A stretch of 64,000 bases of DNA from Agarophyton chilense (Eukaryota > Rhodophyta > Florideophyceae > Gracilariales > Gracilariaceae): NCBI GenBank assembly GCA_030374765.1, contig JARGXX010000138.1:1116001-1180000 (forward strand). The letters run 5' to 3'. The translations under genes and the position numbers were made by a program. Under the pieces are notes generated by a model, which was not told the origin of the DNA, searched no databases, and worked only from the letters and a program-made list of their open reading frames with translations. Positions 10,448 to 21,101 of this stretch are shown here, one piece after another; within the stretch, counting starts at the first letter, position 1; every line of letters starts with the position of its first letter.

Positions 10448-11275
10448 TCGGCATGTTGGGCATCTCCTGCTCTGGTGATCCCAAAGCCAGAATCCACCAG
10501 ACTGCGTTTCAAAGTTGATCTACGTGGGCCCAATGCAAGGACTGTACCGATCCAGTCAGCAATGCCGCATCTGGAATCTAAATTCCAAAACACCGCTGGC
10601 TGCACTTGCCTTGAAAACATTGACCTTGAGCACGGATACTGGCAGGTCCCACTTTCACCAGAATCGCAGAAAATGATGTCTATTTAGACTCTCTTCGGCT
10701 TGTTTTCCTCTACAAGACTACTCCAAGGCAGTAGCGACTCTGAGAACCATTTCCACGCAGCCTTATCTTACAAATTCGACAAAATGCGTCAAAAAGATGT
10801 TCCAATGGATAGATGATTTCTTATTTCACGCTAAAGACGAACATGAATTGATAGCCAACATTGAATCTTTCCTACTCGTAAGCACCGAAATTGGACTGAA
10901 TATACACGCTCGTAAATCAACTTTCTTCTCACACGAAGCTCAGTTCTGCGGCCGCGTCATCTTGGCCAACGGATTTCAGTACCATCCAGGACACTTTAAC
11001 TCACTGGTTTCAATGAGAGCTTCAACCATTGCAAGCGAGCTGCGGCAGTTCGTGTGCGCCACAAACTGGATTCTAAATTCGATCTTTGCCGACGAAGAAC
11101 GCATAGCTCCGCGTCATAAACATCTTGAGCAGTTTCAGACGAAGAAAAGCAAGCGGACGAAGAACGCTCTGTGCATTTTCTCCATCGACACCTCTTGGGC
11201 GCCATTCATGATGCCGCTTACACCGACATTAAAGAACAAATTCTATCACTGGTCTACTGGGTCGAAGGCATGATC
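10448..11275 (+). pseudogene. Gypsy RT remnant
   Basis: After the solo LTR the frame reads WASPALVIPKPES and VDLRGPNARTVPIQS, then NIDLEHGYWQVPLSPESQ (motif A, Asp). After a shift come FQWIDDFLFHAKDEHEL (catalytic Asp-Asp) and KSTFFSHEAQFCGRVI, with the thumb/connection segment following. The order and spacing are those of Gypsy-type RT. Stops or shifts occur near 10687 and 10770. Sequence after 11275 is unrelated. Confidence 0.78.
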
Positions 11276-12315
11276 CAAATGTTTTTATAAATTGGAATAT
11301 ACGAGCATTGCATCACAATAATACTGGGTTATATGCCTAAAATTTAACGTTGAGCTGACTGCTGACTTTGTGATATACGCGCCACAAATAAGATTTTTGA
11401 GTACTGATTCCTTTTTGAAGAGCAATGTTTGCGTGATTGAAGCTTAAATAGAAAACGCTAGATTTGTGTCTATGTATTTTAAGGACTTAAAGCCAAAAAG
11501 AAATCATATTACGAAAATGTTGTTAGAAAAGATTTCTTGAAGAACGTTTTGGAGATATCAGTGTTTCTTTCATAAAAATCTGAACAATCTTAAATCGGGC
11601 AAAAATGAATTAGAACTCAATAATTGCTACTATGGGCTTCGAAGTTACTCAAATTGCTTCAAACAGGGGTTCAGGGGTTAAGCAGCGCACTAACTAGAAT
11701 ATCACAACTTTACAAAATTGTAACTCAAGCGCTATTATGGCGGTGGCAGCTATTATAGACAAAAAACAGACATTGCTGGCACGTTGTACGCATGTGTTCA
11801 GCATTGCTGGAACACTGGACACGACTCGCGACCTACACTTGACACGGTTGCATTTACTTTATTTTCATGGTATGCGCAGTTCCACTGCACCCCATTCGTT
11901 GGCTGACGCACACGTGTTTCCGCCAGCCAATTGCGCGCCGTTACATTCCTTCTCTCCCGCCAAGTGGCCCAACTGCCTCGCTCGGAACGGCAGTAGTAGC
12001 TCTTACAGACAGTGCCACCCCAAGGGTTGTCTAAATCAGCAAGCGGTCACCCTTCGAACCGTATCATTTAGCCTACAAAATTCAACTTGGTTTGCGTAGT
12101 TAACTACCCAGTCATTTCGCAAGAATAACATCATGTACTGTACAGAGTTACTTCCTAATTATTTCTACGATGATGTCTTTAACGACCCATGACTGAACTA
12201 CACAAATTAATGACGTCAGTTGATTTGGAGGTAAGCTGCTTGGTCACACATGTCGTGTTGGACTACGGTGTGTCGCGAGTAGGTAAGCAACTGCGTATGC
12301 AACGTTTCACGTAAG
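11276..12315. other. No recognisable gene
   Basis: AT-rich, with a single 120-codon frame (11737-12099) that has no motif and low plausibility. I see no RNA gene or repeat that I can support. Confidence 0.5.
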
Positions 12316-12615
12316 AGCTCTAGTATTCCACTGTCATCGCCACTGCCACATCCGCACTGCCGTGTTGCTAACCTCGGACCATACATCTTGCGAACTTAGT
12401 CTCATACCGTCCTAGCCTGCGCACCACTTCGACAAGGTGCGTTTTGACTTACAACCCATCCAATTTCCAAAATCAAACAAAACCACACATTCTTCCGTTG
12501 AGGACCTGTGCCATGAATTTGCAGGCCAACCATGCAGAGGTTAAACTCGATTGCGCTGTTGCTCTTGTTCGAACTTCACTGGTAAAGAGTTCCCCCTTTT
12601 GCAGTTCCGAAATCA

Positions 12616-12622
12616 TTTAAAA
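12616..12622 (+). promoter_or_regulatory. TATA-like box of glycine-rich gene 1
   Basis: CATTTAAAAACCG lies about 130 bp before the ATG and is conserved in the inverted copy at 15661-15670. A second candidate, CTCTATAACAAC near 12670, is TACAAC in the other copy, so the upstream box is the better conserved one. Confidence 0.45.
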
Positions 12623-12747
12623 ACCGCACCGCCGGTGGCCGCTTCCCCCTCGTCAGACCCTTCACTCACTCTATAACAACTCGCTTCACACTTGTGCTCT
12701 ATATCTTACTCAACTCGTATTACGTTGCAACCTCAAATATCACAACC

Positions 12748-13449
12748 ATGAAGCTTACTGTCGCAATCGCTCTTTGCCTTTACGCCGCCAACGCCGCCAT
12801 TGTTCCTTCAGTCAAACAAGGAGGACAGGGAGGAGCTGGAGGTAACGGACTATTGATTGGAGATGGCGGAGTGGGCGGCATTGGAGGAGATGGTGGTGCC
12901 GGCGGACTTGGACTTGGCGACGGCGGAGATGGTGGCGCCGGCGGAATCGGAACCCTGGTCGGAGACTTTGGGAACGGAGGATTTGGTGGGGAAGGTGGCC
13001 GAGGTGGCGACTCTCTCTTCGTTGGTGACGGCGGCGCCGGAGGTGCCGGCGGAAACGGTGCCCTCTACGGTGACTTTGGATATGGAGGCGTGGGTGGCGG
13101 CGGTGGTGACGGAGGCGAGGGAGGTTTGATCTTCGGCGTCGGCAGCGGTGGAGCCGGTGGAAACGGTGGAGCTGGTCTTCTCGAAGGCGACGTCGGCATC
13201 GGTGGGTTCGGTGGAACTGGTGGCAATGGCGGCGGAGCATTCTTCGGCCTTGGAGGAAATGGCGGTACCGGTGGAGCCGGTGGTCTGTTCGGTGACTTTG
13301 GAGCAGGCGGTGTCGGTGGCAGCGGTGGCAATGGTGGAGCTGGATTCGAGGGAGGAAACGGTGGCGCTGGCGGAGCTGGTGTTCTTTCTGGCGACTTTGG
13401 TGCCGGAGGAGTTGGTGGCGCTGGTGGTGAGGGAGGTGTTGGTATCTAA
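12748..13449 (+). CDS. Secreted glycine-rich protein, copy 1 (233 aa)
   Basis: The start is [17 protein letters not shown] at 12748. An in-frame start further upstream (12694) would put a non-signal leader in front and is not conserved in the inverted copy. Residues 1-16 form a typical cleavable signal peptide with a hydrophobic core and an Ala-rich end. The rest is almost wholly GGxGG repeats. These are punctuated by aspartates and single hydrophobic residues ([26 protein letters not shown]), and there is no cysteine in the mature part. This is the architecture of structural glycine-rich wall or matrix proteins. The function is inferred from composition only. The gene has no intron. It lies in an inverted duplication with a 96%-identical partner at 14840-15541. 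Confidence 0.85.
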   Translation: MKLTVAIALCLYAANAAIVPSVKQGGQGGAGGNGLLIGDGGVGGIGGDGGAGGLGLGDGGDGGAGGIGTLVGDFGNGGFGGEGGRGGDSLFVGDGGAGGAGGNGALYGDFGYGGVGGGGGDGGEGGLIFGVGSGGAGGNGGAGLLEGDVGIGGFGGTGGNGGGAFFGLGGNGGTGGAGGLFGDFGAGGVGGSGGNGGAGFEGGNGGAGGAGVLSGDFGAGGVGGAGGEGGVGI

Positions 13450-13589
13450 GGCAAAGGAGCTGAATTCTAACCTAATCGTTCCTATAACTTCGCGATTGTG
13501 TTTAATAGCCTCGTATGGTCTGTGAGAAGCTCATCAACATGGGGCTGTTTTGTAAAGCGATAGAAGTGTACTGATTGTTTTTAAAGAAT

Positions 13590-13870
13590 TATGCAAGCGA
13601 TCTCGCAAAATTTCGCGCTGCTGGTGATACATACGACTTTTATCGCATACCGAGTACGCATAGTCCTGGTACGCTCATGACGTAGCAGAGCAAATTGTCC
13701 GCGGCCGCTCCGCGTCAAAAACAAAGCGGTGGGCACTGACATCATGAACGAGTACAAGATAGTAGATGACCTACAGGCGTGTGTTTGAAGGTGAGAAGTT
13801 TGACAAGCAAGGGAGTGGACGAGCAATCGAGCAACGCGGCGTCAACAAGTCAACAATGTGACACGAAGTC
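13590..13870. other. Segment present only in left arm
   Basis: The two arms align up to about 13585 and again from about 13870, but the right arm lacks this segment. It is either an insertion here or a deletion in the other arm. I see no ORF or terminal repeat inside that I can name. Confidence 0.5.
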
Positions 13871-14059
13871 GTGACAGCGTGCATCATGCGCCGTGTCATC
13901 TTGGAGCATAAATTTTTTTCGTTTTGGAAACCTTATAGTTTACTTTCGAGCAGAAAATCCTTCCGATGTGTTTTACTTTTTTTCCGAATCTTGAATCACA
14001 AGCGGTTGAAGCTTATCCCAACAGCGCAGCTGGTGCGCTGTAAATGAACTTATAATACC

Positions 14060-14104
14060 GTAAGGGCAGATATCAGATATCAGATATCAGATATCTGCTC
14101 TTAC
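14060..14104. repeat. Near-perfect palindrome with GATATCA repeats
   Basis: GTAAGGGCAGATATC (14060-14074) and GATATCTGCTCTTAC (14090-14104) are 15-bp inverted repeats with one mismatch. The loop is made of GATATCA units. It lies in the spacer between the two arms of the inverted duplication. Further GATATC half-sites follow to about 14175. Confidence 0.85.
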
Positions 14105-14179
14105 GTAAGTGAAGATATCCGATATCTCCACCCTTAAGGGCGAGAAAAGTTAAGCTATTTGATATCTTCACCTTTAAGC

Positions 14180-14440
14180 TGTAGACAAGGCTGTCTACTT
14201 ACAAGATAACTATTCTCTATGCGTTAGATTTTTATCCAGACAGTAAGCGTTTTTCTTCTCATGATCGTTTACTAACGAGGTACACCAAATTCATCGCGCG
14301 AAATAATAACAATTGTTGCCTTCCATCATGAATGTTTGTCAATCAGAAAGACACACCCGCAAATGAATGAAAACTACAAACATATTCGAATTTGATAGAC
14401 GACTATTGGTGAAAAGTTACTTTTTGTGACGAAAAGAAGT
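14180..14440. repeat. Spacer segment, direct copy at 16565-17250
   Basis: Blocks such as GCGTTAGATTT, ATCCAGA, CCAAATTCATC, TTGTTGCC, CATCATGAATGTT and GTCAATCAGAAAG occur in the same order and orientation at 16565-17250. There the copy is interrupted by two extra segments. It is non-coding. Confidence 0.8.
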
Positions 14441-14753
14441 TTCACTTTGAATTTTGAATTATGAAATTTGAAGCTCGTCCCTCAAGTTCGTTCGTTGATT
14501 CTCAAGCACACAGAGTCCACACGTACAAATGTGAACCGTGCATAGATCACCACTCGTACATACGGCACAGCAGGTGCGCGTCACACAGGATCTTTTAATA
14601 ATCTTATTAGATTATTCTCCAAGGTGACACGGCGCATGTTTGCATTGTACTTCTTAAACAGTCATCAGTAGACTTTTATCACTTTACAGAACAGCCCCAT
14701 TTGGAAGTGTATTTCACAGACCATACGAAGCTATTAAACACAATCGCGAAAGT

Positions 14754-14844
14754 TACAGGAACGATTAGGTCAGAATTCAGCTCCTTTGCCTTACACGAAA
14801 GTTATAGGAACGATTAGGTTAGAATTCAGGTTCTTTGCCTTACA
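14754..14844. repeat. Tandem duplication beyond gene 2 stop
   Basis: CGAAAGTTACAGGAACGATT...CCTTTGCCTTACA is repeated as CGAAAGTTATAGGAACGATT...CTTTGCCTTACA. The unit is about 45 bp. The left arm has only one copy. Confidence 0.85.
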
Positions 14845-15541
14845 CACCAACACCTCCCTCACCACCAGCGCCACCAACTCCTCCGACACCAAAGTCGCCA
14901 GAAAGAACACCAGCTCCGCCAGCGCCACCGTTTCCTCCCTCGAACCCAATACCGCCATCACCACCGGCGCCACCCACACCGCCAGCTCCAAAGTCACCAA
15001 ACAGACCCCCGGCTCCACCGGCACCGCCATTCCCTCCAAGACCAAAGTCGGCTCCGCCGCCATTGCCACCATCTCCACCGAATCCACCGATGCCGACGTC
15101 GCCTTCGAGAAGACCAGCTCCACCGTTTCCACCGGCTCCACCGCTGCCGACGCCGAAGATCAAACCTCCCTCGCCTCCGTCACCACCGCCGCCACCCACG
15201 CCTCCATATCCAAAGTCACCGTAGAGGGCACCGTTTCCGCCGGCACCTCCGGCGCCGCCGTCACCAACGAAGAGAGAGTCGCCACCTCGGCCACCTTCCC
15301 CACCAAATCCTCCGTTCCCAAAGTCTCCGACCAGGGTTCCGATTCCGCCGGCGCCACCATCTCCGCCGTCGCCAAGTCCAAGTCCGCCGGCACCACCATC
15401 TCCTCCAATGCCGCCCACTCCGCCATCTCCAATCAATAGTCCGTTACCTCCAGCTCCTCCCTGTCCTCCTTGTTTGACTGAAGGAACAACGGCGGCGTTG
15501 GCGGCGTAAAGGCAAAGAGCGATTGCGACAGTAAGCTTCAT
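14840..15541 (-). CDS. Secreted glycine-rich protein, copy 2 (233 aa)
   Basis: Same length and design as copy 1: a signal peptide ([17 protein letters not shown]) followed by GGxGG repeats. I count nine substitutions. One is near residue 18 (I to V). The other eight fall in the last third, including Thr/Phe to Asp changes around [13 protein letters not shown]. The reading frame is intact, which argues that both copies are maintained or that the duplication is young. The two genes converge on the spacer at 13920-14600. Its upstream TTTTTAAATGG box (15661-15671) matches that of copy 1. Its exact role is unknown; a structural extracellular protein is the likeliest. Confidence 0.85.
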   Translation of the reverse strand: MKLTVAIALCLYAANAAVVPSVKQGGQGGAGGNGLLIGDGGVGGIGGDGGAGGLGLGDGGDGGAGGIGTLVGDFGNGGFGGEGGRGGDSLFVGDGGAGGAGGNGALYGDFGYGGVGGGGGDGGEGGLIFGVGSGGAGGNGGAGLLEGDVGIGGFGGDGGNGGGADFGLGGNGGAGGAGGLFGDFGAGGVGGAGGDGGIGFEGGNGGAGGAGVLSGDFGVGGVGGAGGEGGVGV

Positions 15542-15660
15542 GGTTGTGATGTTTGAGGTTGCAAAGTAATACGAGTTGAGTAAGATAAAGAGCGCAAGTG
15601 CGAAGCGAGTTGTAGAATGAGGGAGGGGATCGAAGTGGAGAAGGCGACCACCGGCGCTGC

Positions 15661-15671
15661 GGTTTTTAAAT
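15661..15671 (-). promoter_or_regulatory. TATA-like box of glycine-rich gene 2
   Basis: On the minus strand CCATTTAAAAACCGC lies about 130 bp before the ATG, at the same distance as in copy 1. Confidence 0.4.
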
Positions 15672-16099
15672 GGTTTCGCAACTGCAAAAGGGGGAACACT
15701 TCACAAGCGAAGTTCGGGCAAGAGCAGCAGCGCAACACAGCTTAGTCTCTGCATGGTTGGCTTGCAAATTCATGGCATGGATCCTCAACGGATGAATGTG
15801 TGGTTTTGTTTGATTTTGGAAATTGAATGGGTTGGAAGTCAAAATCCACCTTGTTGATGTGGTGCCGCAGGCTCGAGGACCGTCTGAGACTGCAGAAACT
15901 ACACATGGTTCGAGGTTGGCAGTACTGCAGTGCAGATGTCGCAGTGGCGATGACAGTGGTATACTGTAGGCGGTCGCAGCAGAGCGGAGGAGCTATCGGT
16001 GGAAATCGTAGTAGGCGCCCGTGGAGTTCGCCGAGGAAACGGGGAATATGGAACGGGCACAAGGTGTCCCTCTCTTGGTCCTCTGTCCCCAGTGTTTGA

Positions 16100-16560
16100 G
16101 GACGTCAGTGACATCTAAGCAAAAAAGTGCAATTTGAAAAGTTACGATTAGTATTTGAAGATCTTAGGTGGCAAGCACCGTGTCTTGAAATGGACCACGG
16201 CGGCGTCTTGCAGGCATGTGAACCCCTATCCTTTGCAAATCACAGATTTCCGTTGCCTCTTTTCTTCTCCAACATTTGCCAACCGCAATCCACCGCGACA
16301 GCAGATTGCAACGTGATTGATCTCCGCGCCTGTTCTGTATCGTCCGAATACAGAATGAGCTCTGTGCCGCCCGTTCCAGCCGATTCAGGGCTGGAAGTCT
16401 TGATGTTCGTGCCCCAGTTGTTACATAAGCCTCCATGGCTGATTAGGCGTGTTAACACTTGTTGGACTACAGCAAAGCACTAGTTAGACAACCTCTTACA
16501 CCTTACGCGATGTACAGTCCGCAATCAATAATAAATACACCAAATCGTTCGACAGCTCCC
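16100..16560. other. No supported gene
   Basis: A 118-codon plus-strand frame (16127-16483) has no recognisable motif and overlaps equally long minus-strand frames. I do not call it. Confidence 0.4.
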
Positions 16561-16564
16561 AAAG

Positions 16565-17250
16565 CTGTCTACCTACAAGACAACCATTATTCTTGCGTTA
16601 GATTTGTATCCAGATAAACGTTTTTCGACTAATGATCTTTTGTAAACGAGGTGTGCCAAATTCATCCCGGGAAATAGTAACAAATACTCCAAATAAAAAT
16701 AAATAAGGATTGCCAAAATGGTGCCGTATTCAAAATATCCCTGTAGTATCAGTGACCCTTTGAACACAAGACCGCAATGCACTGCAAAAGCGTCTATCGA
16801 ACAATTTCTCCAAATCAGGACATAAAAATGCTAATGGGTCAGTCCCTGATTGGGTACGAAAAAAACCCAATTGTTGCCGTCCATCATGAATGTTCGTCAA
16901 TCAGAAAGAAAACAAACAATGTCGAACGAATCGTTGAAGCAACAATATCTTTACTGTGTCGATAATAGCCCCCAAAAGTGCATGACTATAGAGATAAACC
17001 CACAAACCTTTTTAAACAACGAAAAGTAGTAATGAATTGTGCGGCATTCAAAAAAATTACATACGCTCCAACTCTTAAACTTTAGTTGAATCCACCAATT
17101 AAACTCGCAAAGCACATCAAAGTTTAAGTATCTTTGAAACAATTGAGCATATAAAGCACACCGGCAAATGAATAAAAACAACAAAAATATTCAAATTTAA
17201 TGAACAAAACGAAGCATAATTAACGGATATTACTTTTGGTGAAAATTCAG
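16565..17250. repeat. Diverged direct copy of the inverted-duplication spacer
   Basis: Same block order as 14180-14440, with two additional segments of roughly 180 bp (about 16688-16868) and 245 bp (about 16913-17157). The extra segments have no ORF, and I found no clear terminal repeats, so their nature is open. Confidence 0.75.
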
Positions 17251-17398
17251 TTTTGGTAACGACAATGCCGATTTTTTGGTCGACTGCTACCACGACTTCA
17301 AAAAAAAAGCGTTTTTATCATGAGAGCAACTTTTAACTGTAGAAAGAATACTATTTCTTTTTCTGTCATAGGCTCTTGCAGACCTTTATGGTTTGGGA

Positions 17399-17829
17399 GT
17401 GTCAGGGACACGGAGCAGGCACAACCCTATCGCGATCTGCTGCACCGTAGGATAGAAACTTACGCGGTCAGCGAGTCTCGGAGAGACTGCACTGCCCCGA
17501 GGGTGGGTGGTGTGGGTTTCAAAACGAAAAAGGGCGCGACGACGCGATAGAGTGGCATTCGGCGGCGACACGACCAAAGGCGCGACGCGATCCCTGGGAC
17601 GAGGGAAGGTGTGACAACCACTAGGCTATAAAAGTGTCCGGCCAGACACCAGAGGAACGTGGACAGCTGTACTAGTAGTGAGCTCCCACAGAAGGCTGAC
17701 TCGACGAAAGGAAGCTGATCCGGGATGCCGCCGGTAGATCTATTAGTCCGCCATTCTAGATCCAAAATAAATCCACTTCTACGTGCCTCGAAATCTCAAT
17801 AAAGTTTTAAAAAATGCACTGCCTCTACA
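17399..17829 (+). promoter_or_regulatory. LTR-like promoter/polyadenylation unit
   Basis: The sequence runs from TGTCAGGGACAC. It has a good TATA box (CTATAAAAG, 17626-17634), AATAAA at 17798 and ends near CTCTACA. That layout resembles a U3-R-U5 unit of a solo LTR. No second copy or target-site duplication was found, so a host promoter is possible. A 76-codon frame (17814-18044) follows but is not supported as a gene. Confidence 0.35.
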
Positions 17830-18279
17830 CGCGGCCGGTGTTTTTGGAGAAACTAAGAAGGAAACGTGTGCTGCAATTTGGATTATTGACGCTTTCGAAG
17901 GACACCCCCGCTGTTTTTGACTCTAGAAAACGTAATACCAGTCTCCACGCTCTGTTTCTTACGTTAAATAAAGCTGAAACAAGTTCCAAGCGTTCCAGAA
18001 AGAATCACACTGCGAAGAGGAAGTATTACGGAGATAGGCACTGAACAAAACCCCCCTAAAACACATTCAACACGAGCAGTGTTGGTAATGTGTTAGATAA
18101 TGTCTCTCGTGCTCATGAGTGCCATCCCATAAGTATATGTTGCTTTGAGAGAATCAACCATTGCAACGCGCGCAATAGCTCAGTCTCCATGATGAGACTG
18201 CCGTGCTTCTATCGGCGATACAGTCTCGTTAAAGTGTTCAGCGGTTTGAATGCTCGCTTTGCCACACTTGTAAGCCTGC

Positions 18280-19960
18280 GCTGAAGACGGCGCTCCGATC
18301 GATATCGATTGAGACGATCTCGTAAGATAGCACCCCTTGACGACAATGATTCTAAATGACGTAACTCGGCCGGCGTCTCAACAAAGTCTTCTGATGGTGT
18401 CCCTTTTTGGTATCCTCCCCAGCAGCTTTACATTCCTGTCTTCGGTTTCTCTCTTTTAATGCCTCAATATCCGCATCACTGGTAAAATTGACGCTCCGTT
18501 CCGAACCAATTCTTATAACTACGCTCTCTTCCACATCTGCACCACGGATAAGTGAGCGAGAGAACGTGTCATAAAATGAGAGTACATCTTTCAACGTTGG
18601 ATTCATATTGTTTTCTTTGTCATCATTAAACAAACATTCAAGTGGTTCAACAGAAGCTTTGAGATGCTCATGGACGAATGTCTCTGCCTTTTTAAATCCT
18701 TTCCGTATGTTGTCCATCGTGACTCCCTTACTGTACGCCTCTGTGATGCAGTTCTCAATATCGAATGCATCCAAAACGGCTTTGTTCTTTGCAGTTTTGT
18801 GAAGGGCAGCCTGAAGAAAATACTTAAATGAAGAAAAAACGCCAACGTCAAACGGTTGGGTTACATGGGAGGTGTGGGCAGGAATCCCGTCACAATTTCT
18901 TTGCCCTTCTTGAGAGGTAGTAGTCCGTCAAGTTGGACATGCACACTGCAACGGTCGAGTACGAGCAAAATATACTCTCCTTCTTTCCGGAATCGGTCTA
19001 CTTCGTTTACAAACATTTTTGTCCAACAGGCAAACACTTGTGTGTGTACTCCTGCTGGGATTTGTTGATGCAGGTAATTTTTCGGTACTGCATGAACTGA
19101 TTCATACATTCCGTTCACTTTGCGGAACCGAGCAAGGTTCCCAGGATATAAGATAACAAGAGTCAATGTGTCTCCCGCTGCTGACATTTCTGGCATAACG
19201 GTAACATGATCTAGATTCCTTTTTGTGCACACCATTTTTTGGACAAGACGTGTTGATGAAGGACCTAATGCATTTCTTAGGCTGCGATTGGTTGTTTTTG
19301 TGAAGCTGATGCCCGCTTGATATATGTTTCAAATGCGGTGAGGATCGCTAATGTGATATCGTTCAATAACGGAGTTGATGCGAGCGATATGTTCAGATAT
19401 ACTGACTTTCGTCACTGCTTTTAGCCGAAGATCGTCGATACCCTAAACTTATTTGAACTGGAGATCCGGGTGTCTACGGAGTAAGTATCGCATCCATGAT
19501 ACTCCTGGACGCTCTTGTATGAATATGCGAAATATCTCCTGGCAAAGAGGGGACTTGACTTGCGAAACATAATGAGCAACAAAATCAAATAGTGTCACGC
19601 CTGTCAGCGGCGTCTTCATTCGTGCGTAATGCTGAATGAAGTTGAAAATGGAGCTTTCTTCTTCCTCAGTGAAAACTGGAGGCCATGACGAAAAACTGAG
19701 ATTGATTTCTATGTCTTTTGGACCATTCGGTCTATTTTGCGGAAGGCTTTTGGTCCAATTTTCCAGTGACGCTGCAATGAAGTCAATGGAATATGGAAGT
19801 ACTCCGAAGCTTCACCAAGGGTCCTATTGGAGTGCTCACACAAGTAGAACATATGGCTTATTGAAGAGTTGGAAATGTGTAGCCGTCTTCTTCAGGATTT
19901 GCGTTTATAAGGTCAAGCGCTGTGCGGGGCATCATTGCAGTTCTGCGGCCAATCGAATTG
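18280..19960 (-). pseudogene. pogo/Tigger-like transposase relic
   Basis: Read on the minus strand across several frames. An N-terminal helix-turn-helix (NRTLGEASEYFHIPLTSLQRHW, near 19830) is followed by a CENP-B-type DNA-binding segment (FTEEEESSIFNFIQHYARMK, RPGVSWMRYLLRRHPDL). A DDE_1 core follows: NIYQAGISF (normally N-x-D-E-x-G-I-S), PEMSAAGDTLTLVILYPG, YLHQQIPAGVHTQVF and LLVLDRCSVH (normally D-G-H-x-x-H). The C-terminal part is KNKAVLDAFDIENCITEAY. The first catalytic Asp is Tyr, and multiple frameshifts are present, so it is inactive. Terminal inverted repeats were not identified. Confidence 0.75.
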
Positions 19961-21066
19961 GTTTTGATGAACGCAGCCAAAGTAAGAGGGTAGATTGGTG
20001 GCTGTTTTTGTGGCTACTCAAGATGGTTTGTTGGTTTGAGTGATCTTTTCGATGGTTATATGTGCTTTAGTTAATAGAAAGGGCTCCAAAAATGAAAACC
20101 AAAACTATATTGGATTGCACGTATGTGCAAAGGTTTGTTGGTTTTCGTCGTCATTCGCGCTTCCTACACCAAGAATCGGTCAAAATACGTGTTTCATGAC
20201 TCTGCAAAGCACGGTTGTTACATGATATGAAAGCGCTTAATGTTGGCTTTCGGAAAGCGCGCCAAAACTCAGGAAACATGGGTATTTGCGCGAACAAGAG
20301 AACCACAATCGCGTTCTAGTGTCCCTTCATCTGGCTCTTCGAGAAGATTTCTCGCAGTATGTGCCTAAATTAGGAGTTCCACATTGCATTCATTTTTCCA
20401 AATTGCGGCACCCTCCGTGTGATGAGAATATAGGTCTCATCCAGAGTCTGGATTCATTGGACTTTCATCTCTTTCGCCAGACCCATCCGCGAGCTGCGCA
20501 CACTCCGTTACTGATTCTAGGTATTTTCAAGAAGAAAGCGCACTCCTTCACACCATTCACTCCACGAGTATTTGGCTCATTTAAAAAAAAAAGTGGCAAG
20601 CTAAATTGGCCATAAATTTGCTCGATCTCAATTTAACAGAACACATGTATGTGATAATGACTTGGCGTCTTTTAAGAGGGGTAGAGAAACGTGAAACTCT
20701 CTTTCGCGGAGATAAAGATTTCAAAAGCATATCCCTTGCACAGAACTTTCATAAATCTCCTTTACGACTACAGTATAAAACATCAGTTTCAAAAACATAT
20801 ATGTAAACGTCTCAGAATAGTTAAGGGACAGAACGCGGGTGGCAACAACACAAGGGGACACAAATACTAGATATTCTCTCGAGAGTACCAGCCCAGAATA
20901 GGGCATAGAAAAGAAGTCAATGAAAGACAACACAAATAAGGAGTGTCATAGGTAGAAAGTGCAAATGATAAAATGATCAATATATATGTCACAAGAAAAC
21001 GCAAAAATATAAAGATAAAATGTAATCAATGAAGCCTGTAAACGCCTATACCACGATGTCAAGACT

Positions 21067-21101
<35 letters not shown>

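Larger units (their letters stand above)
7960..11275 (+). mobile_element. Decayed Ty3/Gypsy-type element (gag-PR-RT) split by a solo LTR
   Basis: Gag, protease and RT remnants follow in order on the plus strand. After removal of 9532-10447 (one copy of TCGGC kept) the RT frame continues as KKPSAC|WASPALVIPKP. The element lacks recognisable RNase H and integrase, and its own LTRs were not found. Multiple frameshifts make it inactive. Confidence 0.75.
12316..13920 (+). repeat. Left arm of large inverted duplication
   Basis: This arm matches the reverse complement of 14600-15975. It includes about 430 bp of upstream sequence, the whole glycine-rich gene and its 3' flank. Matching landmarks include CCACTGTCATCGCCACTG at 12339, the upstream TTTAAAAACCGC and the downstream ATGCGCCGTGTCA near 13888. 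About 280 bp (13590-13870) is present only in this arm. Confidence 0.9.
14600..15975 (-). repeat. Right arm of large inverted duplication
   Basis: This is the reverse-complement partner of 12316-13920, containing the second glycine-rich gene and its upstream region. Homology ends near 15975 (CAGTGGCGATGACAGTGG). Just downstream of the gene stop it carries its own 45-bp tandem duplication. Confidence 0.9.

Noticed and set aside
12694-12747. Upstream in-frame start of glycine-rich gene 1
   Set aside because: The extra 18 residues precede a textbook signal peptide, and the inverted copy has its ATG at the position matching 12748.
14786-15439. 217-codon plus-strand Ser/Thr/Ala-rich frame and a 129-codon Pro-rich frame
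   Set aside because: They lie antisense to the intact glycine-rich gene; GGN codon repeats read backwards always give such Pro/Ala/Ser-rich frames.
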